DNA of 64,000 nucleotides from JAEUIG01 sp046349775. GTDB lineage: Bacteria; Planctomycetota; Planctomycetia; Planctomycetales; Planctomycetaceae. Position numbers and translations under genes: made by a program. Location of the stretch: positions 21,311 through 85,310 of the forward strand of contig JAXMBS010000014.1 in assembly GCA_046349775.1 (NCBI GenBank), in the 5' to 3' direction. The notes beneath the pieces were generated by a model. That model was given only the letters and a program-made list of their open reading frames with translations, did not search any database and was not told where the DNA came from. Positions 1 through 10,072 of the stretch are shown here, piece by piece (the first letter of the stretch is position 1; every line of letters begins with the position of its first letter).

Positions 1-84
1 TTGCGGCTGTGGATCTGCCGCCGGAGTGTGCGTGCCGCCGATGACGAGCGCAACGATCGCGCAGGTAAGTGCCAGTCGAGACAT
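1..84 (-). CDS. N-terminal end of a secreted protein (runs off the window)
   Basis: A minus-strand reading frame opens with ATG at 84-82 and continues to the first base. It reads MSRLALTCAIVALVIG followed by GTHTPAADPQPQ. That is a short positive start, a hydrophobic core and an Ala-rich cleavage-like region, so it looks like a Sec signal peptide. A good ribosome binding site (AGAGGA) lies about 8 bases upstream. Only 28 residues are present, so no function can be given. The codon pattern and RBS make it more than a chance ORF. Confidence 0.5.
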   Translation of the reverse strand, partial: MSRLALTCAIVALVIGGTHTPAADPQPQ

Positions 85-301
85 GGGCCGGTCCTCTGAA
101 GGTCTGCGGGGCGCCGTGTACTGCGGCGGCGACCACAGCAAACCTGATTCGCTCCGTCGTACCGGGGCCTGCCCGTGGCAGTCGCCGGGAAACGCATGAT
201 AGCGGAGGCGCGGCGGAGGCGTCACGCCGAGGTTCGGCGGCGGCCGAGCTTTCGTCGCGCGCGGAGCCCACGGACGCAGTCCGCGTGCTTGACGGGAGCA
301 G

Positions 302-1342
302 TTATGCGCGAGGGGGAGGTGACCGGAGCGTTTCGCGGACGGCATCGACAGCGCGGTCGATGCCGGCCCGATCGACGTCGAGGTGCGTGCAGGCCCGGAG
401 TCGTTGCGGACCGATGTCGTAGAGCTTGACGTCGCGCTGCGCAGGGCGCGGCGAACTGGCCTGCCGTCCCCCACTCCGGATCGACCTCGAAGAACACCAG
501 GTTCGTCTCGACGGCGGCCGGATCGATGCGGATTCCCGGCAGCCCGGCGATCCCCTGAGCGAACTGCCGGGCATGTTCGTGGTCGACAGCCAGTCGATCG
601 ATGTGATGATCGAGCCGCGTACAGGCAGGCGGCCGCCGGGATCCCGGCCTGGCGCAGCGCACCGCCGAAGAGAGTTCGCGCGCGCGCACGCTGAATGATC
701 TCCCGGTTCCGACGAGGACCGCACCCATCGGGCACCCAAGTCCCTTGAAAAGCAGATCGTCACGGTGTCGGCAGATTCGGCGATCTCGGCGGGAGTAGCC
801 GCGGCGATGCAGGCATTAAGCAGCCGGGCCGTCGAGGTGCACCCGCAGGCTGTGCTCGTGCGCCCACCGGACCCAGGCGCGCCAATTGTTCGCGCGGGTA
901 AGTCCGGCCGCCGCCGATGTTCGTGGAGTTCTCGACGCAGACCAGCCGCGTCGGGGCGAAAGTTGAATGCGGCGGGCGAACGCCGCTGAGAGGACATCGA
1001 CGTCCAGCAATCCGAATTGTCCCGGGACCGTCCGCACGCTGGCCCCGGTCAGGCGTGTCCACCGGCTTCGTGCAGGCCGATGTGGCCATGCTCGTCGATC
1101 AGCAATTCGTCGCCGGACCGGCAGTGCGTCCAGACCGCCATCTGATTGGCCTGGGTTGCCGTGCAGGCGAAGACGGCCGCCTCCTTGCCGAGCAGCTCGG
1201 CCATCCGCCCTTCGAGCCGATTGACGGTCGGATCCTCCCCGATCGTGTCATCGCCGACCTCCGCCGCCGCCATCGCCTGGCGCATGGCCGGCGTCGGGCG
1301 GGTCTGCGTGTCGCTGCGGAGTTCGACGAAGGCGGGAGGCAT
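302..1342 (-). pseudogene. ltaE: Low-specificity L-threonine aldolase, broken by several frameshifts
   Basis: This would be a PLP enzyme splitting threonine/allo-threonine into glycine and acetaldehyde. The N-terminus at 1342 (MPPAFVELRSDTQTRPTPAM, then DDTIGEDPTVNRLE and FACTATQANQMA) is typical of the family. The rest is recovered only by changing frame: a CVENSTN-type stretch with PREQLA, then H-LRVHLDG, ARLLNA, the CFS(K)-LGAPVGA-like PLP-lysine region near 740-700, the ETNLVFFEV segment, and a C-terminus ending in VDAVRETLRSPPPRA with its stop at 302. At least five frame changes are needed. The order and spacing of motifs are otherwise normal, so either the consensus is poor here or the gene is a recent pseudogene. 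It is divergent from hisD. Confidence 0.75.
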
Positions 1343-1657
1343 GGTGCGGGAATCCTTGTATTCCAGTGCGGACCGGTGCGTGCAACCAGAAGGGGTGGCG
1401 ATCAGCCATCAGGCTTCAGCAATCAGGAAGTCCGCAGGGAATCGTTACTCCGTTCGGAAGGCGGTCAATCTGATGAAGACATTGGCACACGAGCGGCTCG
1501 GCAGGAGCCTCGCCCTCCCGTTGAGGTTCGGCCCTCGCCGAGACGACTTTAGTTCTGGGGCTGCACGATCGCAATCAGCTGCGGCGGGCGACGTAGTAGC
1601 GGGCAGTTCGGGGCGACTGTTACGATCCAGTCGTCGATGATTCCTGAGCCGAAGTCC
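1343..1657. other. Divergent intergenic region between the aldolase and hisD
   Basis: This 315-bp stretch separates two divergent genes and should hold both promoters. I see no convincing coding frame. It contains one copy of a short dispersed repeat (1494-1523), whose other copy lies at 23.06 kb. I could not pick a clear -35/-10 pair. Confidence 0.5.
1494..1523 (+). repeat. Dispersed 30-bp intergenic repeat, copy 1
   Basis: The core reads CGGCTCGGCAG, then one variable base, then AGCCTCGCCCTCCCGTTG. The same unit occurs in reverse orientation at 23056-23085 with a single base difference (g/t). Both copies are intergenic. The flanks are not similar beyond the unit. Confidence 0.7.
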
Positions 1658-3004
1658 ATGACACTGCAGATTCCGACGATTGACTGTTCGCGCGACGATG
1701 CCCGCGCGCTGTTTGCGCATCTGCGAGAAGCTCAGCCCGCGTGGCGATGCGCCCCGAAGCGGACGTCGCCGCACGGTCGAACTGTTCGGCGTGCCGCTGT
1801 CGCCGCAGCAGGTGGTCGAGCGGATATGCAGCGACGTGCGGACCCGCGGGCTGGAGGCAGTGCTCGATTACTCGCGGCGCATTGATGGCCGCGAAATGAC
1901 TCCGGAAACGCTGCGGGTCTCAGCCAGCGAATTGCTGTCCGCACATGCGGCGGCTGACCCGGTGTTCCTGGACACCCTGCGGCGCATTCGGGCCAACATC
2001 GTCGAGTTCCAGCGGGCATGCCTTGTGCCGGACGCCGTGGTGCGTGTCGCCGAGGCGGCGGGCACGTGGAATTGCGGCAGCGGTGGCTGCCGCCGTGCCG
2101 CGTCGGGATTTGTGTGCCGGGGAGCGGCCGCATATCCATCGACCGTGTTGATGACGGCCGTTCCGGCGCAGGTGGCCGGCGTGCCGCAGATTGCGGTCGT
2201 CGTGCCGCCGACGGAGTTTGGTGGATACAACGCCGACCTGCTGGCGACGTGCCACGAACTCGGGCTGACCGAGGTGTATCGCATTGGCGGGGCACAGGAG
2301 TCGCGGGGCTGGCGTATGGAGTGGCCGGCATTCCGCGGGTCGACAAGATCGTCGGGCCGGGGAACCTGTTTGTCGCGCTCGCCAAGCGGTTCGTATTTGG
2401 CGAGGTCGACATCGACAGCATCGCCGGTCCCAGCGAAGTCGTGCTGCTGGCGGACGCGTCGGCGCAGGCGGCGTTCGTCGCCAGCGATCTGATCTCGCAG
2501 GCCGAACACAGTCCCGGTTCGGGTGTTGATCACGTGGCATCCGCCGCTGATCGCGGTGCGGCAGGAACTGGAAGCTCAATGCGCGCGGCTGAGCGGGCGA
2601 CTCGCAGTCAGGCTCGAAGACTACGGCGCCTTGATCCTGGCGCGCGACAGCGACGAAGCGGCGCAGTTCGCGGATGAACTGGCGCCGGAGCACCTGCACA
2701 TTTCGGCCGACAATCCGGAGCGACTGCTGGCGCGAATCCAGAATGCCGGCGCGATCTTCCTGGGACACATGACTCCGGTGGTGCGCGGGCGATTACGTCG
2801 CCGGGCCTGTCGCACGTCCTGCCGACCGGCGGCACTGCGCGGTTTGCCAACGGCCTGTGCGTGACCGATTTTCTGAAGCGGTCGTCGATTATCGCCTGCG
2901 ACCATGAGTCGCTGGCGGCCGATGCGCCGGATGTGCGGTCGATGGCCGACAAGGAAGGGCTGACCGCGCACCGGGCGAGCGTGGACATCCGCCTGGCGGA
3001 GTGA
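1658..3004 (+). pseudogene. hisD: Histidinol dehydrogenase, broken by several frameshifts
   Basis: HisD catalyses the last two oxidations of histidine synthesis (L-histidinol to L-histidine, NAD and zinc dependent). The start ATG at 1658 gives MTLQIPTIDCSRDDARALFA. Later pieces appear in different frames: [48 protein letters not shown], the signature VDKIVGPGN, then [65 protein letters not shown] and a final VDIRLAE before TGA at 3004. All conserved blocks are present in order, but about six indels break the frame. Full size would be about 448 residues, normal for HisD. As HisD is usually essential without histidine, sequence error is the likelier cause. Confidence 0.85.
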
Positions 3005-3098
3005 GGCGTCGCCGCGTGGATATCGCCGGAACGCCGAATTTGAGGTGAGCCGGCGTTCGTGCAGAAATCCGTCGTTGTTTGCATAAAGAACCAATCGG

Positions 3099-4397
3099 AT
3101 GCGCTATTCCGCTGATCACAAAATGCGTTACTTCTCACCTCGCCACCAGCGAATCCGCGGGATCATCGAGTGGTCTGCGAATCTCGGTACGGCTGTTGCA
3201 CTCGGAGTGTCTTGCTTCGTCGCTGTCGGCGTCGCGTTCGCCGCGGAAGAAATCGCGACATCGTGGACGGATGGCGATCCCCAACGAACCCTGTCCGATC
3301 CGCATCTGCTGGGAGCGGCCACGCTGCTGTCAGACGGTCGAGTGCTTGCGGCGGGTGGCCTGAATCGCCTGGCGGCCGGGTTTCCCGCCGTCACGACCGC
3401 GGAAATGTACGACCCGGCTGCGCGGACCTGGGTGAAGACCGGCCCGCTGAACACGCCGCGCTGGTCGCTCGATGCGATCACACTGGGCGATGGCAAAGCC
3501 TTGTTCGCCGGGGGCGCAAGTGCCTTCAGCGCGGCGCCGGCATTGAACACTGCGGAGTTGTACGATCCCACGACCGGGACGTTTTCGTTGACGTCCAACA
3601 CGCTGTCAGTCGGTCGCCAGAGCTTTGGGATTTCGGCACTGAAGGACGGCCGGATCCTGATTACCGGCGGCAATCCTCAGGGCAATCGACTGGACGGCAG
3701 CGGCCTGACGGCGGTCGACCTGTACAACCCGGAAACAGACCAGTTCCGCGCTGTCGCTGCCATGCATCAGGGTCGCGCTCTGCATGCACAGGTCACCCTG
3801 CGGGACGGTCGGGTGCTTGTCATCGGGGGCGCTCAGAAGACTGCCGAAATCTACGATCCGGCACAGGATGCCTGGACGCTGCTGCCGGGAGAACTGCCGA
3901 CGACTCTCAAGGACACGAAGGCCTTTGAGACGTCCGGCGGGTCAATCTTCTTGGCCGGCGGTCAGAATACGGTGGATGGCCTTACGACGGATGCGTCGTG
4001 GTTTCTCGATCTCAGTTCAGGGCAGTTCACTGCCGGACCGAGCATGGCCGGGTTTAATCATGGGCCGTCCGGGGTGCAGGTCGGCGTCAGCGACTATTCA
4101 GCCTTCGACCTGTTTCCCGAAGGCCATCCCCGCCGCGGCTTATACTTCCTGTTCGCAGGCGGCGAACATGATCCGCTCGTCGGGCCGGACATCGAATACA
4201 ACTCGGCGTCGATTTTCGATGTTGCCCATCGGCGTTTCGTCAATGCCGGCCCGATGCCGTTTGTGCACGACGATCACACGGAATCGCTGTTGCAGATCAA
4301 TGACCAGGGACATCCGGAAGTCCTGCTGTTCGGAGGTAACTCTTCGCAGGGGACGAGCCGATTCGAACTGGATACGTCGTCACTGCCAGCAGAATGA
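3099..4397 (+). CDS. Secreted Kelch-repeat (beta-propeller) protein
   Basis: 432 residues. The N-terminus carries a hydrophobic segment (about 25-48, LGTAVALGVSCFVAVGVAFA) read as a signal peptide ending in AFAAEE. The rest is Kelch-like repeats: a 'DGRVLAAGG', 'DGKALFAGG', 'DGRILITGG', 'DGRVLVIGG' glycine-pair series, each followed by TAELYDPxTGTF-type strands. This is the pattern of galactose-oxidase/Kelch propellers. No copper-ligand set of a true galactose oxidase is recognisable, so a binding or scaffold role is as likely as an enzyme. A second ATG at 3123 is possible; 3099 gives a longer basic N-region. The gene stands alone between hisD and the minus-strand glcD. Confidence 0.8.
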   Translation: MRYSADHKMRYFSPRHQRIRGIIEWSANLGTAVALGVSCFVAVGVAFAAEEIATSWTDGDPQRTLSDPHLLGAATLLSDGRVLAAGGLNRLAAGFPAVTTAEMYDPAARTWVKTGPLNTPRWSLDAITLGDGKALFAGGASAFSAAPALNTAELYDPTTGTFSLTSNTLSVGRQSFGISALKDGRILITGGNPQGNRLDGSGLTAVDLYNPETDQFRAVAAMHQGRALHAQVTLRDGRVLVIGGAQKTAEIYDPAQDAWTLLPGELPTTLKDTKAFETSGGSIFLAGGQNTVDGLTTDASWFLDLSSGQFTAGPSMAGFNHGPSGVQVGVSDYSAFDLFPEGHPRRGLYFLFAGGEHDPLVGPDIEYNSASIFDVAHRRFVNAGPMPFVHDDHTESLLQINDQGHPEVLLFGGNSSQGTSRFELDTSSLPAE

Positions 4398-4476
4398 GTT
4401 CGGAGTTGCCCGCACGCCGGCAACTCGACTTCGGCCTTGAGTTGCCAGCGTTCCTCCCAGCCAAGACGCATTTCAA

Positions 4477-5983
4477 TTACATCGCCGCGCGCTTTCCCGT
4501 GCGCTCGATCTGCTCCATCCCGCAGCCGCCGGCGGTCGGCAGCATCTTGTGCGGACTGCAGTTGCCGCGCGGGTTGAAGACGCGGCGGAGGTCTTCCATT
4601 ACGGCGAGGTCCACGGCCGAGAACAGAAATCGCCGCGGCCCTGAGCCGTGATGTCCCGAATCCTCGTTCTCGCCCGTCGGGCCCATGAACGAGATCTTCT
4701 CCACCCCAATCCCGTGCTCGCCGGTGACACTGCCGCCGAGCTCGATGCACTTGGAGAGAATCTCGTCGCCGGCCTCGATGACGCGCTTCACCTGCTCGGC
4801 GTCGCGCTCGTCGAACAGCAGAATCGGGTGAATGTTCCCGTCGCCGGCGTGGAATACGTTCACGATCCGCAGGCCGTACTTGGCGCTCGTGGCGGTGATG
4901 AACTGCAGGATTTCCGGGAGCTTCGTCCGTGGGACGACGCCGTCCTGCGTGCAGTAGCTGGGTGAGAGCCGGCCGATCGCGCCGAAGGCCTGCTTGCGGC
5001 ACTTCCAAAGCAGCAGCCGCTCCTGCGGCGAGTTCGCCTGGCGGACCTCGCGGGCGCCGCTGGCCGTGCAGAGCTCGACGATCCGTGTCGCCTCCTCGTC
5101 GACAGCCACTTCCAGGCCGTCGACTTCGATCAGCAGCACCGCGCCGGCGTCCAGCGGAAAGCCGAAGTGGAACGCCGCTTCAACCGCTTCGACGATCCCC
5201 TGGTCCATCATTTCGAGGGCGGCCGGGACGATCCCGGCGCCGATGATGGCGGAGATCGCTTCGGTCGCCTGCTGGACCGTCTCGAAGATGCCGAGCATCG
5301 TGCGATAGGCGGCCGGGTCGCGGGTGAGGCGGACCCAGACCTTCGTGCAGATGCCGAACGTCCCCTCGTTGCCGACGAACAGGCCGGTCAGGTCGTAACC
5401 GGGGAGGTCCTCGCACGGTCCGCCGAGCTGTTTCACACTGCCGTCCGGCAGGACGACTTCAACGCCGAGGACGTGGTTGACCGTCACGCCGTACTTGAGC
5501 GTGTGGGACCGCCGGAGTTCGTGGCGACGTTGCCGCCGATCGTGCAGGCCCTCGGCTTGAGGGGTCGGGCGCGTAGTGGTAGCCGGTCCCCTTCAGCCGC
5601 TGAGTGAGGTGCACGTTGACGAGGCCCGGCTCGACGACGGCGTAGCGGTCACGGAGATTGACCTCCAGAATCTGCCGCATGCGGGTCAGGCAGATCATGA
5701 CGCCGCCGCCGACCGGCAGCGTGCCGCCCGCAAGACTGGTGCCGGCGCCGCGTGGCACGAACGGGACGTTGTGCTTATTGCACGCCTGGACGACGGCGAC
5801 GACGTGCTCGGTGGTCGTGGGAAACACGACGACGTCCGGCATCCGCTTTTCGACGACGTAGCCGTCGCACTCGTAGACGAGCCGTTCATCGGCGTCGGCA
5901 ATGACGCCGTCGTTGCCGGCGATGCGACGCAGTTCGGCGAGAAGATCGGTTGAGATGGAGGACGGTTCGAGTGTCGCGGGCAT
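4477..5983 (-). CDS. glcD: Glycolate oxidase subunit GlcD-type FAD-linked dehydrogenase (two frameshifts)
   Basis: FAD-dependent 2-hydroxyacid dehydrogenase of the GlcD/D-lactate dehydrogenase family. The N-terminal PCMH-type FAD domain is clear: PDVVVFPTTTEHVVAVVQAC, then VPFVPRGAGTSLAGG, PVGGGVMICLTRM, and YAVVEPGLVN. The frame changes near 5545 and again near 5505, around the pyrophosphate loop (ACTIGGNVATNSGGP, then HTLKYGVTVNHVLGVEVVLPDG). The cap domain follows, with FHAGDGNIHP (His/Asp site) and SVTGEHGIGVEK. The end, NCSPHKMLPTAGGCGMEQIE, is typical. Between VEKISFMG and LFSAVDLAVME there are about 16 extra residues not expected in the family. No glcE/glcF partners are present. Joined length is about 500 residues, normal. 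Confidence 0.85.
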
Positions 5984-6085
5984 CGTTTGAAGGTCAATTG
6001 TTAATGGCTAATTGTCAATTGTTAAATGAAGGGACGGTCAAGACTTCCGAACAATTGACCATTAACAATTGACCATTGACCGGTT

Positions 6086-9000
6086 TCAGTTCGCCAGCGG
6101 CTGTCCGCCCTGCAAGTATGCGAACAGATCGCGGATGTCCTGGTCGGAGAGCGTACTGAGCAGGCCCTCGGGCATCAGCGACTTCGGGGCGCGAGACATC
6201 TCGTCGATGTCGGTGCGCGGGATCGAAACGTTCTGGCCGTCAACGCCGCGGAGGACAACGAGGTCCTTGTCCTGGTCGAACAGGAATCCGCTGAGGACGC
6301 GGCCGTCGGTTGTCAGGACATTGTAGGCTTCGAACCCCTCGCGGATCTCGGCGCTGGGATTGATGACGTTCAGCAGAATCCGCTGCTGATCCTTGCGTTG
6401 ATACGACGTCAGGTCGGGACCGATCCGGCCGCCGTCGCCATACAGGAGGTGGCACTTACCGCACGATGCGCGGTACAGGACTTTGCCTTTGTAGGGGTCG
6501 CCGCGGCCGACGGCGAGGATGTCGTGAACGCGGCCGAGCATGGACTGCATGTCGGCGGACGAGGCCCCTCGCAGATCGGGCCAGTGGCGGCCAATCGCGG
6601 CGGCGAGGTCGGCGTCGGGATGAAGTGTCATCAGGCGGACGGTATCGAGCGGGATGAGCGACGCATTGATCTTGCCAGCATCGACGGCGGCGAGAAGAGC
6701 GCGTGACCAGACGGTGCGGCTGGAGAGCAGCGTGAGCGCAGCGGCGCGGGCGTCGAGGCCGAAGTCGTTGAAGCGTTTGATGACGACATCGGCGATCGCC
6801 GGCAGTTTGTAACGTGACAGCGACGTGAGTGCGGCCGTCTGCAGCGGTTCGTCGCTGGAGGTCGTCAATATCGTGAGCAGCGGATCGACTGCGGCGGGGA
6901 TGTCGACTTCGCCAAAGACCTGCACCAGGGCGAGCCGTTCGGCCGGGTCGGCAGCGGGGTCGGTCAGTTTGGCGAGTGCCTGTGCGACGGCGGACTTGGT
7001 TTTCTGACGGACCTGCAGCAGCAGCGACGCATGTCCGCTGGCTTCAATGGCGGCGGCCAGTTCTTCCGGCAGGGCCGCGAGCGAGCGCCCTTGGAAGGCC
7101 TCTTCGAAGCCTTTCATCAACGCGGCCGAAGAGTCTTTGTCGGGCGCCAGATTGAGCAGCTTCGCACAAGCGAGGAGGTCCTGGCGCGTGCCGGCGGCGG
7201 CGTAGCGGCGCATGACACGATTCAGCAGATGCTCACGGACGATGGGGAGCGTCCAGAGGGCCGGCTCCTCAAACAGCTTCACAACCGCGTCGCGGTCGGA
7301 GCCCGCTTTGGATTCGATCGCCCACCAGAGCAGCAGCGGAATGTGGACGTCCTGCACGTCTTCGCTGCGTGCCAATAGCTGGCGAACAATTGGCAGGCAC
7401 TGGACAGCCGGCAGTCGCCGAGCCGAGGAGGCCAACTGGCTACGGACTTCGACGTACGCCTCACGGACGGCGAGTTTCACAAGCCGCGCAGCCATTTCGT
7501 CCGAAACCGCGAAATCATCGCACAAGAGCCGGACGGTCCACGCTCGCACGTAACGGTCGCTGTGAGCCAGCGTCTCAATTGCCACTGTTTCATCAAAACC
7601 GCCGCACAGATTGAGTCCCCACAGGCACTCGAGTGCCAACTGCGGATCGCCGCTGGCGAGCCCTGCCTTGAGCGGCGGAATGGCAGATGCGTCCTGGCGG
7701 TTGCCTAACTGCACAAGCGCCTGCTGTCGGAACCACTTGTTCGGGTGCTTGAGCGTTTCGACCAGTTCGGCCGTCGACATCTGGCCGACGTTGAATCGGG
7801 CGATCGGCTTCGCGCCTTTCTTCTGCAGCCGATAGATGCGGCCGTTGGTCTTGTCGATCTGGCCGGAGAAGTGCTCGCGATGGCTGATCTGCGGCTCGTA
7901 CATGTCGGCGATGTAGATCGCGCCGTCGGGGCCGACCTTGATGTCGACCGGCCGGAACCACTTGTCGGTCGTCAGGACCGGGCGGTTGATGTCCTTGGTC
8001 GCGAACGTGGATGTGTCGGGGAAGATGTCGCTCTGGACGACCTGCCCCTGCAACGGTTCGACGCCGAAGAGCTTGCCGTTGTACCGCTCGGGCAGCGCGC
8101 CCCCTTCATAGATGATGAAGTTGTGCGTGAACCGCGGCACCGAGTGGTGCTTCATCTGCGGGAAATAGCCGAACGAGTACGGGTTCGACAGCGGGCCGTG
8201 CTTGGCGAAGCCCTTCTGGTAGTAGCCTCCCTGGACGAAGTGGAACCCGCGCGTGTCGCCGCCGTTGTGACCGGAGAAAACGCGCCCCTTGGCATCGAAC
8301 TCGACGCCGAACGTGTTGCCCCCTCCTTCGGCAAAGATTTCGTACTTCCGCAGCTCCGGGTGATACCGCCAGATAAGCTGCCCCATCGACGGGATCGCCT
8401 GCTCCGGCTTGTCGAGGCCGGGGCGGAAGATGTTGCCCGTGACTGTGCTCCCCTGGCCGGCGTAGAGCCAACCGTCCGGCCCCCAGCGGAGACTGTTGGC
8501 GATGGAGTGCGTGTCTTCGAAACCGAACCCCTGCAGGTGGACGACGGGGTCGCCGTCGGGGACGTCGTCGTTGTTCGCATCAGGATAGAAGAGGAGGTAA
8601 GGCGGATTGAGCACCCACACGCCGCCGCGGCCTTTCGCGAACGACGAGGCAATGTTGAGGCCGTCGACGAACGTCTTGTGCCGGTCGAGGACGCCGTCGC
8701 CGTCGGTGTCTTCGTGGATCGTGATCTTGTCCGCCCCGCGCACCCCGCGCGGCGGTGGTTCGGGGAGTTTGTCGTAGACGGCCCGCCAGAATTCGTCGCG
8801 GCTGACCATCGTCAGCCCTGCGGGATAGGGATACTGGATGTATTGCAGCACCCACAGCCGGCCGCGCTCGTCCCAGCTCATGAACAGCGGCTGCTTCACT
8901 TCCGGCTCGGTGAGGACAGTTTGAATTTCGAGGTCTTCGGGGACGGTGAAGGCGGCGAGAGCATCGGCAGGGGAGAGGGCGGTGGTCGCGGCGCGGGCGA

Positions 9001-9622
9001 GTTCGAGCGCCCGATCTTTGGGCATCACGCGCCAGTAGACGCCGGCGTTGGCGAGCGCGGTCGTGCCTTTGGCCCAATTCGGGTCGTCACCGGTGCGGAA
9101 TTCCCAGAGGCCGTTGAGGTTCATCCCCTCTTCGCCGGCGATCAGCGCGGGGGCCGAGCCTTTGAAGCCGCCGCGGTTGTCGTGATCGAAGATCCGGATC
9201 GCGACCAGGTTGTTGCCGGCTGTCAGGGCTGCCTTCGGGATTGCCAGTTCGACAGCTTCTGCTGTCGCCGGTTTGTAGTCCGGGGGAAAGCCGCCGGCGC
9301 CGCCGAGCTTCGTGCCGTTCCAGTACGCTTCCCAGGCGTCGTCGATGTTCTCGATCCGCAGGATGAGCGGCTTCTCGTTCCAGCCGCCGGGCAGCGTGAC
9401 CAGACAGCGGTACCAGGCGACGCCGTCGTAGTCGTCCAGGCGGCCGGCGGTCTGTTCGTCCCATGTGCCGGGGACGGTGAGGACGTGCCAGTGGGCGGCG
9501 AAGTCAGCGGAGTCGTCGGCCGCAGCGCAATTGGTTGCGAAACCACAGGCTACGATCGCTGCGCCAAGGACAATGGATGTAACTTTGGTATTGAGTGAAC
9601 AACCGCGGACTTGGCACGGCAT
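6086..9622 (-). CDS. PVC-type membrane-bound dehydrogenase with HEAT repeats and C-terminal haem-binding (CxxCH) domain
   Basis: About 1178 residues from ATG 9622; this start gives a clean signal peptide (TSIVLGAAIVACGFATNCAAADD). Order of parts: an N-terminal glycoside-hydrolase-2-like jelly-roll region (HVLTVPGTWDEQ, WYRCLVTLPGGW, LRIENIDDAWEAYWNGTKLGG, LWEFRTGDDPNW); a PVC-type dehydrogenase beta-propeller (MSWDERGRLWVLQY, DTDGDGVLDRHKTFVDGLN, RPVDIKVGPDGAIYIADMYE); a HEAT-repeat middle; and a C-terminal monohaem domain with CGKCH, GRIGPDLTSYQRKD, NPSAEIREGFE and MPEGLLSTLSDQDIRDLFAYLQ. These are the TIGR02604/TIGR02603-type modules abundant in planctomycetes and presumed to oxidise carbohydrate-like substrates in the periplasm. 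It is divergent from a DUF1501 gene, a common pairing in this phylum. The substrate is unknown. Confidence 0.9.
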   Translation of the reverse strand: MPCQVRGCSLNTKVTSIVLGAAIVACGFATNCAAADDSADFAAHWHVLTVPGTWDEQTAGRLDDYDGVAWYRCLVTLPGGWNEKPLILRIENIDDAWEAYWNGTKLGGAGGFPPDYKPATAEAVELAIPKAALTAGNNLVAIRIFDHDNRGGFKGSAPALIAGEEGMNLNGLWEFRTGDDPNWAKGTTALANAGVYWRVMPKDRALELARAATTALSPADALAAFTVPEDLEIQTVLTEPEVKQPLFMSWDERGRLWVLQYIQYPYPAGLTMVSRDEFWRAVYDKLPEPPPRGVRGADKITIHEDTDGDGVLDRHKTFVDGLNIASSFAKGRGGVWVLNPPYLLFYPDANNDDVPDGDPVVHLQGFGFEDTHSIANSLRWGPDGWLYAGQGSTVTGNIFRPGLDKPEQAIPSMGQLIWRYHPELRKYEIFAEGGGNTFGVEFDAKGRVFSGHNGGDTRGFHFVQGGYYQKGFAKHGPLSNPYSFGYFPQMKHHSVPRFTHNFIIYEGGALPERYNGKLFGVEPLQGQVVQSDIFPDTSTFATKDINRPVLTTDKWFRPVDIKVGPDGAIYIADMYEPQISHREHFSGQIDKTNGRIYRLQKKGAKPIARFNVGQMSTAELVETLKHPNKWFRQQALVQLGNRQDASAIPPLKAGLASGDPQLALECLWGLNLCGGFDETVAIETLAHSDRYVRAWTVRLLCDDFAVSDEMAARLVKLAVREAYVEVRSQLASSARRLPAVQCLPIVRQLLARSEDVQDVHIPLLLWWAIESKAGSDRDAVVKLFEEPALWTLPIVREHLLNRVMRRYAAAGTRQDLLACAKLLNLAPDKDSSAALMKGFEEAFQGRSLAALPEELAAAIEASGHASLLLQVRQKTKSAVAQALAKLTDPAADPAERLALVQVFGEVDIPAAVDPLLTILTTSSDEPLQTAALTSLSRYKLPAIADVVIKRFNDFGLDARAAALTLLSSRTVWSRALLAAVDAGKINASLIPLDTVRLMTLHPDADLAAAIGRHWPDLRGASSADMQSMLGRVHDILAVGRGDPYKGKVLYRASCGKCHLLYGDGGRIGPDLTSYQRKDQQRILLNVINPSAEIREGFEAYNVLTTDGRVLSGFLFDQDKDLVVLRGVDGQNVSIPRTDIDEMSRAPKSLMPEGLLSTLSDQDIRDLFAYLQGGQPLAN

Positions 9623-9767
9623 TTCGACTGATCTCCCAACGAACGCTGAAACGACGCTTCGCCAGTATGGCAGACAAGCGCAACGTGGCTCAACTACCAC
9701 GCCAGTCAGGAAGAAGAACCACGGAATACCCAGCGCGGCCGACGGCTGCAACCACAAAGGGGTTTGC

Positions 9768-9843
9768 CACGGAGGTCACAGAGGTCACCGAGAAATCAAT
9801 AGAGATTTCTTCGTCTCGGTGTCCTCGGTGATCTCGGTGGCCC
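9768..9843. repeat. Imperfect inverted repeat of the 'cacagaggtcacagag' type
   Basis: The left arm (GGAGGTCACAGAGGTCACCG and following AGAAATC) is mirrored by the right arm ending in ATCTCGGTGG, with a centre AGAAATC..GATTTCT around 9791-9810. The element is purine-rich on one strand and can form a long imperfect hairpin. It lies between the divergent PVC and DUF1501 genes. A related sequence is at 20222-20363. Confidence 0.6.
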
Positions 9844-10072
9844 AAAACCGCTCGTGATCCTGGTTGGTGACGGGGAAGAATTTACGCAAGAAAATAGACT
9901 TCTGATCGTTAGTAGCACGGCAAGTATCTTCCCCGGGCCGACTTCTTCTTTTTCGCATATTCCGTGCCTTCCGCGGTTCCCCTTTGTTGGTCGCAAGTGC
10001 GGGCTGCCCAACGGATGCCGATTGCGTTCCGCGGTTTGATGCGGAATACTTGGTCCGACTGGAGATGTCGCC

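Noticed and set aside
7745..9598. 617-residue plus-strand frame opposite the PVC dehydrogenase
   Set aside because: Antisense open frame caused by high G+C; the minus strand carries clear domains over the same bases.
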